Positions 27,628 to 38,382 of a stretch of 64,000 nucleotides of DNA are shown here, piece by piece. Position 1 is the stretch's first letter. Every line of letters begins with the position of its first letter. Both the position numbers and the translations under genes were made by a program. The notes under the pieces are model-generated. The model was not told where the DNA came from. It searched no databases and worked only from the letters and a program-made list of their open reading frames with translations. This stretch comes from an uncultured Prevotellaceae bacterium (GTDB lineage Bacteria > Bacteroidota > Bacteroidia > Bacteroidales > Bacteroidaceae). Where the stretch lies: NCBI GenBank assembly GCA_900318555.1, contig ONKX01000007.1, positions 43,240 through 107,239 of the forward strand. The letters run 5' to 3'.

Positions 27628-28263
27628 TTAGTTCAGTCGTTTCGTACTAATAAGCATCAGCGTCAACGCTGGGTCGAAGGTGTAGCCAAATATCTCGGAG
27701 GATGAAGAATAAGAAGGATAAGATTCTTGAAGATTGACTCTGCTCACCGTCCATTTCAACGTCCACTGATCTGTGTTCTGTTCGTAGGTTCCATCTAATT
27801 GATATTCAAGCCCTACTATATACTCAAAATCAGGCACTACTGCATCATCATTCCTACTAGCCTTTACTAAATAGTAGTTTCCAGAACGAAAGCCTTCAGA
27901 GAGAGTAAACGACTTAGAAAAACTATCAACATATAATGATTTATCGTTGTATGCACGAAATTCATAAAGAATAAACCAGCTGGAACTGACGAGATGAAGC
28001 CCTTGTATTTCGCTCACGTTTTTTAGGAGCACTTCGTTAGGCATGTGCTCTATCTCTATTTTGCTTCCGATAATATTCATGACAGTCTTGCCTATCACCT
28101 GACGGTCCATCACCCATTCGGCTTCGTAAGAAGTGACACTTGGTGAATTATTGTATAATTCTTCATAGGGGTAATCACCAATTAAATCCGGCTCGTCTTT
28201 ACCACAAGCAGTCAGCAGGCCAAACGCCAGCAGGAGTGCGAATAACGTTGTAACGTGTTTCAT
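27628..28263 (-). CDS. Hypothetical lipoprotein upstream of a sigma factor
   Basis: 211 residues. Signal peptide with lipobox (LLAFGLLTACGKDEP, Cys near residue 20), so it is anchored in an envelope membrane. The rest is beta-rich with no motif I recognise. It is the first gene of the lipoprotein, sigma factor, anti-sigma/barrel unit and might take part in sensing. It is divergent from the serpin gene across a long palindrome. Confidence 0.75.
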   Translation of the reverse strand: MKHVTTLFALLLAFGLLTACGKDEPDLIGDYPYEELYNNSPSVTSYEAEWVMDRQVIGKTVMNIIGSKIEIEHMPNEVLLKNVSEIQGLHLVSSSWFILYEFRAYNDKSLYVDSFSKSFTLSEGFRSGNYYLVKASRNDDAVVPDFEYIVGLEYQLDGTYEQNTDQWTLKWTVSRVNLQESYPSYSSSSEIFGYTFDPALTLMLISTKRLN

Positions 28264-28290
28264 ATCTTTAATTGTTTACGTGTTCTAATG

Positions 28291-28389
28291 ATAAAACACG
28301 GAAAGCAGCGAAACCTTGCATGAAAACGGAGAGGATTAAGATAATTTAACTCTTCCCCATGCAAGGTTTTCGCCTTTTGCGTGTTTTAT
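28291..28389. repeat. 99-bp imperfect palindrome between divergent genes
   Basis: The 32-bp arm at 28291-28322 (ATAAAACACGG ... CTTGCATG) is nearly complementary to 28358-28389 (CATGCAAGG ... CGTGTTTTAT). The 35-bp centre contains further loosely paired GAGAGGATTAA/TTTAACTCTTCC. It lies between the lipoprotein start and the serpin start and could extrude as a cruciform or act as a shared regulatory site. Confidence 0.8.
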
Positions 28390-28404
28390 AGGTAGAAAAC
28401 GCTT

Positions 28405-28412
28405 TAACTTTG
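28405..28412 (+). promoter_or_regulatory. Serpin gene -7 box
   Basis: TAACTTTG fits the Bacteroidota -7 consensus and lies 8 bp before the serpin start codon. The nearest TTTG (28376-28379) gives a 25-bp spacer, longer than usual, and lies inside the palindrome arm. Confidence 0.45.
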
Positions 28413-28420
28413 CAAACGAC

Positions 28421-29692
28421 ATGAGACATAAAATGCTTTGGGCTGCTGTCGCCCTGATGATGACAGCGTGTAGTAGTGACAATGACGAGTCCATCGTTAA
28501 TCCAGAGAATAACGAACGGACGCCTATCACCCTGACGCGAGCAGAACAAGAGCTGGTGACGAGCAACAACGACTTCGCCTTCAATCTGTTTCGCTTAGCA
28601 GGTCCTCGTAAAATTTGGGTTGAAGATCCTGAGAAGGGCATCATCCTCTCGCCTATCAGCATTACCTACGCCTTGGGAATGCTGAATAACGGAGCGGCTG
28701 GTGAGACGCTACAGCAAATCAACAAGGTGCTGGGCTTCAACAACGCTGACGAGGTGAACGCCTTTTGCAAGAAGATGCTGACGGAGGCGCCCCACTTGGA
28801 CAAGTTGACGAAGGTGCAGATAGCAAACAACATCTACGTGAACAAATACTATACGTTGAACCCCGTCTTTGTTGAGAAGGCCAACGATTTCTACAATGCC
28901 CAGCCTGAGACGCGCGACTTCGCTGATGGTAAGACGCTGGACGTCATCAATCAATGGGCCAGCGACCATACGGAAAAGATGATAGAAGAGGTGCTCAATG
29001 AAGAGGAGTTCAAGCCTTATGCAGTCAGCTATTTGCTGAATGCCATCTACTTCAAAGGCGTTTGGGCAGAGAAGTTCAAGAAGGCGGAAACCAAGGAGGA
29101 AGTGTTTGAACATGCTGGCCCAAACAAAAATCTGATTTATGTTCCTATGATGCATCAACAGGAAAAGCTCCTTTACGCTGACAAGGGCGACTATGAGGCC
29201 TTGCAATTGCCCTACGGTAACGGAGCCTACAGTATGACGATCCTGTTACCTAAAGAGGGAAAGTCCACCTACGACATTGCGCAGGGTCTGACGGCAGAAA
29301 GCTGGAAGACTCTATGGCAGAAAGGAGTGCCTTCAGGAGGTGCTGTTGTCGATGTAAAGCTGCCTCGCTTTGAGACAAAGACGGACGTTGATCTTGTTGA
29401 AACCATGAGTCTTCTTGGGATGCCCAACGCTTTCGACCCACATAAAGCTGAGTTTCCTGACTTCTGCAATGTGCCCACCTATATTGAACTGATGAAACAG
29501 GTGGCGCGCATCAAGGTCAGCGAGGAAGGAACGGAGGCAGCAGCTGTAACGGTGATAGGAATGGGTACGATGGCTTCTTTGCCCAGCGAACCCATTCACG
29601 TCAACTTCCACGCAGACCATCCGTTCATCTATATGATTAGCGAAAAGTCGACAGGTGCTATATTCTTCATCGGACACTATACGGGCTTATAA
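28421..29692 (+). CDS. Serpin-family protease inhibitor lipoprotein
   Basis: 423 residues. A lipoprotein signal (MRHKMLWAAVALMMTACSSD, Cys at 17) predicts membrane anchoring. The serpin fold is clear: NNDFAFNLFR start, SPISITYALGMLNNGA, ANNIYV, the breach region NAIYFKGVWAEKF and the C-terminal HPFIYMISEKSTGAIFFIGHY. The reactive-loop hinge EEGTEAAAVT (about residues 367-376) has the small residues needed for loop insertion, so it should be inhibitory. By hinge counting P1-P1' falls near Met-Ala in GMGTMASLPSEP, suggesting an elastase- or chymotrypsin-like target. A role against host or community proteases is inferred. Confidence 0.93.
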   Translation: MRHKMLWAAVALMMTACSSDNDESIVNPENNERTPITLTRAEQELVTSNNDFAFNLFRLAGPRKIWVEDPEKGIILSPISITYALGMLNNGAAGETLQQINKVLGFNNADEVNAFCKKMLTEAPHLDKLTKVQIANNIYVNKYYTLNPVFVEKANDFYNAQPETRDFADGKTLDVINQWASDHTEKMIEEVLNEEEFKPYAVSYLLNAIYFKGVWAEKFKKAETKEEVFEHAGPNKNLIYVPMMHQQEKLLYADKGDYEALQLPYGNGAYSMTILLPKEGKSTYDIAQGLTAESWKTLWQKGVPSGGAVVDVKLPRFETKTDVDLVETMSLLGMPNAFDPHKAEFPDFCNVPTYIELMKQVARIKVSEEGTEAAAVTVIGMGTMASLPSEPIHVNFHADHPFIYMISEKSTGAIFFIGHYTGL

Positions 29693-29788
29693 TGTCTGCA
29701 CGTAGTAGAAAGGGAGAGAGACCATAGCAAAAAGGGTTTTATACGGGAGATAACAGGGAGCGAGTCCGTAGGTAATCGGATGTGGGCG

Positions 29789-29826
29789 CCCGTGCTTATC
29801 AATGTGCACGGCCGTGCTTATTAATG
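29789..29826. repeat. Two 22-bp spaced direct repeats
   Basis: CCGTGCTTATCAATG (from 29790) and CCGTGCTTATTAATG (29812-29826) are repeated at 22-bp spacing, joined by a GTGCACGG stretch. They lead directly into the hairpin at 29827. Confidence 0.75.
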
Positions 29827-29875
29827 CGAGCGACCGCCCGAATTGATTGGGGCGGCCGCTCGTGACCGGTTTTTT
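29827..29875 (+). terminator. GC-rich hairpin with T run between serpin and rubredoxin
   Basis: CGAGCGACCGCCC (29827-29839) pairs with GGGCGGCCGCTCG (29850-29862) with one mismatch, followed by a T run at 29870-29875. It lies 135 bp after the serpin stop. A terminator role is plausible, but it could also be part of a repeat element with the direct repeats next to it. Confidence 0.6.
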
Positions 29876-29889
29876 AGGCTTGCAAGTGG

Positions 29890-30051
29890 TTACTCCTCAG
29901 GTGAGAAGTCATCCTTGCCTACTCCGCAGACGGGACAAACCCAATCTTCGGGAATGTCTTCAAAGGCTGTGCCTGGAGCGATACCGCTATCGGGATCGCC
30001 AACTTCTGGGTCATACACGTAACCGCAGGTCTCGCAGATGTACTTTTTCAT
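29890..30051 (-). CDS. Rubredoxin
   Basis: 53 residues; a small one-iron electron carrier. Both metal-binding knuckles are present: [10 protein letters not shown] (Cys 6 and 9) and [15 protein letters not shown] chose ATG 30051 because the rubredoxin fold begins there and the upstream residues of the longer frame overlap the end of the preceding gene. It starts 4 bp after the GT9 stop. It may serve oxidative-stress reductases in an anaerobe. Confidence 0.96.
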   Translation of the reverse strand: MKKYICETCGYVYDPEVGDPDSGIAPGTAFEDIPEDWVCPVCGVGKDDFSPEE

Positions 30052-30055
30052 AAGC

Positions 30056-31123
30056 TTAATTGTTTTGTTTAGTTTGTAAAAGGGTGTTGATTTTCTCAAC
30101 GACAGTCTCTGGTTTTATCATGTTCATACAGGCATAGTCGCCGCGTTTGCAGGGCTTCTGTCCGAAGATACTGCATGGACGACAGTCGAGTTCTGCCTGA
30201 ATGGCATTGTCCTTTGTCTGGTTCCATCCCATAAAACCCGCATAGGGATGCGTTGCCCCCCAGATGCTAACGACGGGAATACCCGTCAGCGATGCCAGGT
30301 GCATATTGGCGGAGTCCATCGAGAGCATTACGTCGAGGTGGCTCATGAGGATGAGTTCTTCGTTCATCGACTGTAAATGCTGGCTGACGAAGACGCAGGT
30401 GGGGAATTCCTTGCACCACTCCGTGAAGTGCTGGTCCTCCTTCTCGCCTCGTCCAAAGAGGAAGATGCGCGCCTTAGGATGCTGTTGTGTCAACTGACGG
30501 ATGACCTCATGCATCAATGGGGTGGGGTAGATTTTCCCCTCGTGGGCCGCAAAGGGTGCAATGCCAATTAGAGGTGAGGGGTGAGAGGTGAGAGGTGAGA
30601 GAATGGACTCAGGCAACAGGCTGAGGTCGCCTCTTCCAGAAGGAAAAATGCTGGTAAACTGGATATTGATGGAATAACCCAAGCGCTCGAACACTTCCAC
30701 GTAGTTCTGGAAGGGCGTGGGTTGCTGGGTGAGCTGTTTGTTGTTGTTAGACGTCAGTTTGCGACGACCTTTGCGGTGTTTATTGATGTGCTCCACCCTG
30801 CAACGGCTCATGTTGAAGCGCAGGCGCAGGAATTCTGAGCGCAGCACACTATGCAGGTCAGCGATAGCCGTAAACTGCTTGGCAGTCAGACGACGATAGA
30901 GTGCGTTGAGTCCCCTGAGACCTTTGTATTCGCGCTTCAAATCTGCACCCATGAATCCAATGTTGGGCGCTAGATTCTCGAAGAGCGGACGGAAAGCCGT
31001 CTTGCTCAGCATCGTGATGCGGATATCAGGATGCTGCTTAGCCAGCGAATACACCACAGGCACGACCATAGCCACGTCGCCCAAGGCAGAAAAGCGGATA
31101 ACAAGAATGTGGTCTTTCTTCAT
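30056..31123 (-). CDS. Glycosyltransferase family 9 (heptosyltransferase-like)
   Basis: 355 residues. The start [20 protein letters not shown] is the GT9 donor-side signature, and the C-terminal half has the nucleotide-sugar binding pattern [25 protein letters not shown]. It probably adds a sugar to the lipopolysaccharide core. It lies downstream of DUF4254, a pairing common in this group. Residues about 175-185 ([10 protein letters not shown]) are encoded by GAGGTGA heptads (30571-30598) and look like an insertion in the inter-domain linker. The gap to DUF4254 is also made of heptads. Confidence 0.93.
   Translation of the reverse strand: MKKDHILVIRFSALGDVAMVVPVVYSLAKQHPDIRITMLSKTAFRPLFENLAPNIGFMGADLKREYKGLRGLNALYRRLTAKQFTAIADLHSVLRSEFLRLRFNMSRCRVEHINKHRKGRRKLTSNNNKQLTQQPTPFQNYVEVFERLGYSINIQFTSIFPSGRGDLSLLPESILSPLTSHPSPLIGIAPFAAHEGKIYPTPLMHEVIRQLTQQHPKARIFLFGRGEKEDQHFTEWCKEFPTCVFVSQHLQSMNEELILMSHLDVMLSMDSANMHLASLTGIPVVSIWGATHPYAGFMGWNQTKDNAIQAELDCRPCSIFGQKPCKRGDYACMNMIKPETVVEKINTLLQTKQNN
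30571..30598. repeat. GAGGTGA heptad repeat inside the GT9 gene
   Basis: Units start at 30571, 30578 (GGGGTGA), 30585 and 30592. They are translated as a Ser/Pro/Leu-rich linker. Confidence 0.85.
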
Positions 31124-31125
31124 GT

Positions 31126-31146
31126 CTTACCTCTCACCTCTTACTT
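31126..31146. repeat. Heptad repeat spanning a stop/start junction
   Basis: CTTACCT, CTCACCT and CTTACTT units start at 31126, 31133 and 31140. On the minus strand they give AAGTAAGAGGTGAGAGG, which contains the DUF4254 stop codon and a purine-rich GAGG stretch upstream of the GT9 ATG. Confidence 0.8.
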
Positions 31147-31743
31147 CTTATAAAGTATCGGATTGGTGCTGGGGTCGTTATACATCTTCATCTGGCGATA
31201 GACCTTCATGTATTTGCGTCCAGCCTCGATATCCTCCAACAGCTGGTCGATAGCCGTCGAGAGGTCAACTTGCTGTTCGAGCAATACGTCGAGCTTGGCC
31301 TGACACTTCTGCAGGTGAGCAGCATCAGCGTCCTTACGCTCCGTCTGTTCCTGCATGTGCCAGATCTTCAGGGCCAAAATACTCAGGCGATCAACTGCCC
31401 AGGCAGGACTCTCTGTGTTGAGACGCGCCTCAGGCAAGGACTTCACCTCGCTGTATGTCTGACGGAAGTAGGAGTCGATTTCCTCCACGAGATCCGTACG
31501 GTCCTGATTCGAACGGTCAATACGACGCTTCAGTCCCAAAGCTTCTGCTGGGTCGATGTGCGGATCGCGGATGATATCCTCCAGATGCCACTGAACGGTA
31601 TCAATCCAACACTTCAGGTAGAGACTATGCTCAATGGTGCCTGTCTTGTAAGGATTGTTGATGGGAGTATCTACGTGATCCTTCAGGTGATAATCGCGAA
31701 TCGCCTGCTTGAAAATCTGATTGGCTTGTTCTGTAAATGTCAT
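31141..31743 (-). CDS. DUF4254 protein
   Basis: 200 residues, mostly helical, with the DUF4254 hallmark region NNPYKTGTIEHSLYLKCWID and LEDIIRDPHIDP. I chose ATG 31743, since the upstream part of the longer frame overlaps the -7 box. Function is unknown. The family is regularly encoded next to GT9 glycosyltransferases, so a role in lipopolysaccharide core assembly is a reasonable inference. Confidence 0.9.
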   Translation of the reverse strand: MTFTEQANQIFKQAIRDYHLKDHVDTPINNPYKTGTIEHSLYLKCWIDTVQWHLEDIIRDPHIDPAEALGLKRRIDRSNQDRTDLVEEIDSYFRQTYSEVKSLPEARLNTESPAWAVDRLSILALKIWHMQEQTERKDADAAHLQKCQAKLDVLLEQQVDLSTAIDQLLEDIEAGRKYMKVYRQMKMYNDPSTNPILYKK

Positions 31744-31763
31744 AGTTTTGATTGTTTTGTTTG

Positions 31764-31795
31764 CAAAGATACAAATAACTAAGTAAAAAACCAAA
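31764..31795 (-). promoter_or_regulatory. Promoter of the DUF4254-GT9-rubredoxin operon
   Basis: On the minus strand TTTG (plus 31792-31795), a 20-bp spacer and TATCTTTG (plus 31764-31771). Confidence 0.8.
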
Positions 31796-31813
31796 TTATT
31801 AAGAAAGATTTCG

Positions 31814-31821
31814 TAATTTTG
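31814..31821 (+). promoter_or_regulatory. pdxB -7 box
   Basis: TAATTTTG fits TANNTTTG and lies 8 bp before the pdxB ATG. No TTTG is seen at the right distance; the -33 position overlaps the divergent promoter. Confidence 0.5.
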
Positions 31822-31829
31822 CAGGCAAT

Positions 31830-32834
31830 ATGAAGATAGTTGTCGACGATAAGATACCTTTTATTCGCGAAAAGTTGGAACTTTTGGCGGATGAAGTAGT
31901 GGCGTTGCGTGGAGCAGATATCAGTGCTGATGACGTCCGAGACGCTGATGCTTTGATAGTTCGGACGCGTACTCGTTGTGATGAGACGTTGCTGAAGAAT
32001 AGCAAAGTGCAGCTGGTGGCAACAGCAACGATAGGCTTTGACCATATTGACACAGCATACATGGAGCGAGCAGGCATCCGTTGGACGAATTGTCCTGGGT
32101 GTAATGCTGCCTCTGTGGCGCAGTACGTTGAGTGTTCGCTGTTGTTGTTGGAACGCGAGAAAGGGCTTTGTTTGCGCGAATCGACGATAGGTATCGTGGG
32201 TTGTGGTCACGTAGGCTCAAAGGTTAAGGCTGTCGCTGAACGTTTAGGGATGCGCGTCTTGGTGTGCGACCCCTTGTTGGGTGATCCTTCTTTCGTTTCG
32301 CTTGATGCCATCGAGCGTGAGGCTGACGTCATCACCTTCCACGTGCCTCTGACGCGTGAGGGCCAATACGCCACTTACCACATGGCTGACGACGCTTTCT
32401 TCCATCACCTCTCGCGCGTACCTTATATAATAAATACGAGTCGTGGTGAGGTGGTTGACAACGAGGCCTTGCTGTCAGCCCTTAACGAAGGCAGGGTACG
32501 TGATGCCGTCATTGATGTTTGGGAGCACGAACCCCAGCTCAATCTTGAACTGCTTCAACGGGTCTATATCGGCACCCCTCATATTGCGGGTTATTCGGCA
32601 GATGGAAAGGTGAATGCTGACAATATGGTCATTGATGCGTTGTGCCAGCATTTTGGTTTAAAGCATCCTGGATCGATCAAACCTCCTTCCCTGCCTGTGG
32701 ACTTTCTTTATACGGGTGACCCTCTCCAACTTTACAATCCTTTGGATGATAGTCAAAAGTTGAAGCAACACCCCGAGAATTTTGAATCTTTACGCAATAA
32801 TTATCCACTTCGAAGAGAGAAACAGGAGGACTAA
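31830..32834 (+). CDS. pdxB: 4-phosphoerythronate dehydrogenase
   Basis: 334 residues. Second step of the DXP-dependent pyridoxal phosphate pathway: oxidises 4-phosphoerythronate using NAD. The start MKIVVDDKIPFIREKLELLA and the TATIGFDHIDTAYMERAGI stretch are typical of PdxB. The Rossmann motif is GIVGCGHVGSKV (about residues 113-124), and catalytic residues lie in TSRGEVVDNEAL and in the DVWEHEP/TPHIAGYS region. A C-terminal dimerisation domain follows. It is divergent from the DUF4254 operon. Confidence 0.94.
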   Translation: MKIVVDDKIPFIREKLELLADEVVALRGADISADDVRDADALIVRTRTRCDETLLKNSKVQLVATATIGFDHIDTAYMERAGIRWTNCPGCNAASVAQYVECSLLLLEREKGLCLRESTIGIVGCGHVGSKVKAVAERLGMRVLVCDPLLGDPSFVSLDAIEREADVITFHVPLTREGQYATYHMADDAFFHHLSRVPYIINTSRGEVVDNEALLSALNEGRVRDAVIDVWEHEPQLNLELLQRVYIGTPHIAGYSADGKVNADNMVIDALCQHFGLKHPGSIKPPSLPVDFLYTGDPLQLYNPLDDSQKLKQHPENFESLRNNYPLRREKQED

Positions 32835-33027
32835 AAGTGTAAAAACGGCACTTTTTCGGTCAAAAATATGCACAAGTAGGGGGTGAATGTGCAAAAAAGA
32901 GTACTTTTTTCTTAAAAATATTTGCGTAAGTCAATAAAAATTCGTTACTTTGCACCCGCTAAGCGACCTTTTGTTGCGAAGTTTTCAGAAAAAGAATCAA
33001 ATTATTAACATTTTAAAGAAGAAAATT

Positions 33028-33264
33028 ATGTCAGAAATTGAAAGCAAAGTAAAGGCAATTATCGTAGACAAACTGGGTGTTGATGAGGCTGAGGTAAAGC
33101 CCGAGGCAAGTTTCACAAATGACCTTGGTGCTGACTCACTGGATACCGTTGAGCTCATCATGGAGTTTGAGAAGGAGTTCGGAATCTCTATCCCCGACGA
33201 TAAGGCTGAGAAGATCGGTACTGTAGGTGACGCTATCGCTTATATCGAGGAGAACGCAAAATAA
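33028..33264 (+). CDS. acpP: Acyl carrier protein
   Basis: 78 residues with the phosphopantetheine attachment serine in [13 protein letters not shown] (Ser 38 region). It carries growing acyl chains in fatty acid synthesis. I chose ATG 33028, where the conserved [18 protein letters not shown] sequence begins. fabF follows after a strong terminator-like hairpin. Confidence 0.98.
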   Translation: MSEIESKVKAIIVDKLGVDEAEVKPEASFTNDLGADSLDTVELIMEFEKEFGISIPDDKAEKIGTVGDAIAYIEENAK

Positions 33265-33275
33265 ATGAATAATGA

Positions 33276-33324
33276 GTATGGGTTGCCATCTTAACTTGAG
33301 AAGGCAACCCATACCCTTTTTTTT
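33276..33324 (+). terminator. Strong terminator between acpP and fabF
   Basis: GTATGGGTTGCC (33276-33287) pairs perfectly with GGCAACCCATAC (33303-33314), followed by eight T at 33317-33324. It lies within the acpP-fabF gap and ends only 6 bp before the fabF ATG, so fabF expression should depend on read-through or an unusual promoter. Confidence 0.88.
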
Positions 33325-33330
33325 AAACGT

Positions 33331-34582
33331 ATGGAATTAAAAAGAGTAGTAGTAACAGGCATGGGTGCCGTTACACCGCTTGGCAATAATCCTAAGGAGA
33401 CTTGGGAGAATATGCTGGCTGGTAAGAGCGGAGCTGCACCTATTACACTGTTCGACCCGGCAAAGTTCAAGACTCAGTTCGCCTGTGAGGTGAAGGGTCT
33501 CGACGTCAATGCTTACATCGACCGCAAGGAGGCTCGTAAGATGGACCGCTATACACAGCTGGCCATCATTGCCGCCAAGCAGGCTGTTGAGGATTCAGGC
33601 ATGGATCTGGAGGCAGAGGACAAGAACCGCATTGGTGTTGTCTATGGCGTAGGTATTGGTGGTATCAAGACCTTCGAGGAAGAGGTGGGTTATTATGGTG
33701 CTCATCGTGAGGATGGTCCCAAGTTCAATCCCTTCTTCATCCCCAAGATGATTGCAGACATTGCCGCTGGTCAGATTTCGATTATCTACGGTTTCCACGG
33801 CCCCAACTATATCACCGCTTCTGCCTGTGCTTCTTCGTCGAACGCACTGGCTGATGCTTTCAACCTGATTCGCTTGGGCAAGGCTAACATCATCCTGGGT
33901 GGTGGTGCTGAGGCTGCTATCTGCGAGACTGGTGTGGGTGGTTTCAACGCGATGAAGGCGTTGTCTACTCGTAACGATGAGCCCGAGAAGGCCAGTCGTC
34001 CGTTCAGCGCCAGCCGTGATGGTTTCATCATGGGCGAGGGTGCCGGCTGTCTGATTCTTGAGGAGCTCGAGCACGCTAAAGCTCGTGGTGCCAAGATATA
34101 TGCTGAGATGGTTGGTGCCGGTATGAGTGCTGACGCTCACCACATTACTGCCTCTCATCCTGAGGGTTTGGGTGCTAAACTGGTGATGCAGAACGCGCTG
34201 GAGGATGCAGGTATGCAGCCTGACGAAATTGACTACATCAACGTTCACGGTACTTCTACCCATGTTGGTGACATCTCTGAGGCCAAGGCCATCAAGGATG
34301 TATTTGGCGATGCAGCCTTCAAACTGAACATCTCGTCGACGAAGTCAATGACTGGTCACCTGCTGGGTGCTGCTGGTGCTGTTGAGGCTATGGCTACCAT
34401 TCTGGCAGTCCAGAACGATATCGTTCCTCCCACCATCAACCACGAGGAAGATGATAAGGACGAGGAGATTGACTACAACCTCAATTTCACCTTCAATAAG
34501 GCTCAGAAGCGCGAGGTGCGTGCTGGTCTCAGCAATACCTTCGGATTTGGTGGTCACAATGCCTGCGTAGTCTTCAAGAAGT

Positions 34583-34593
<11 letters not shown>
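33331..34593 (+). CDS. fabF: 3-oxoacyl-ACP synthase II
   Basis: 420 residues; condenses malonyl-ACP with acyl-ACP in fatty acid elongation. The catalytic triad is visible: Cys in TASACASSSNALADAF, His in INVHGTSTHVGDISE and His in SSTKSMTGHLLGAAGAVE. Glycine-rich NTFGFGGHNACVVF closes the fold. The last codons overlap the ancestral start of rnc (ATG 34583). Confidence 0.97.
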
Positions 34594-38374
<3,781 letters not shown>

Positions 38375-38382
38375 TTCGCTTC

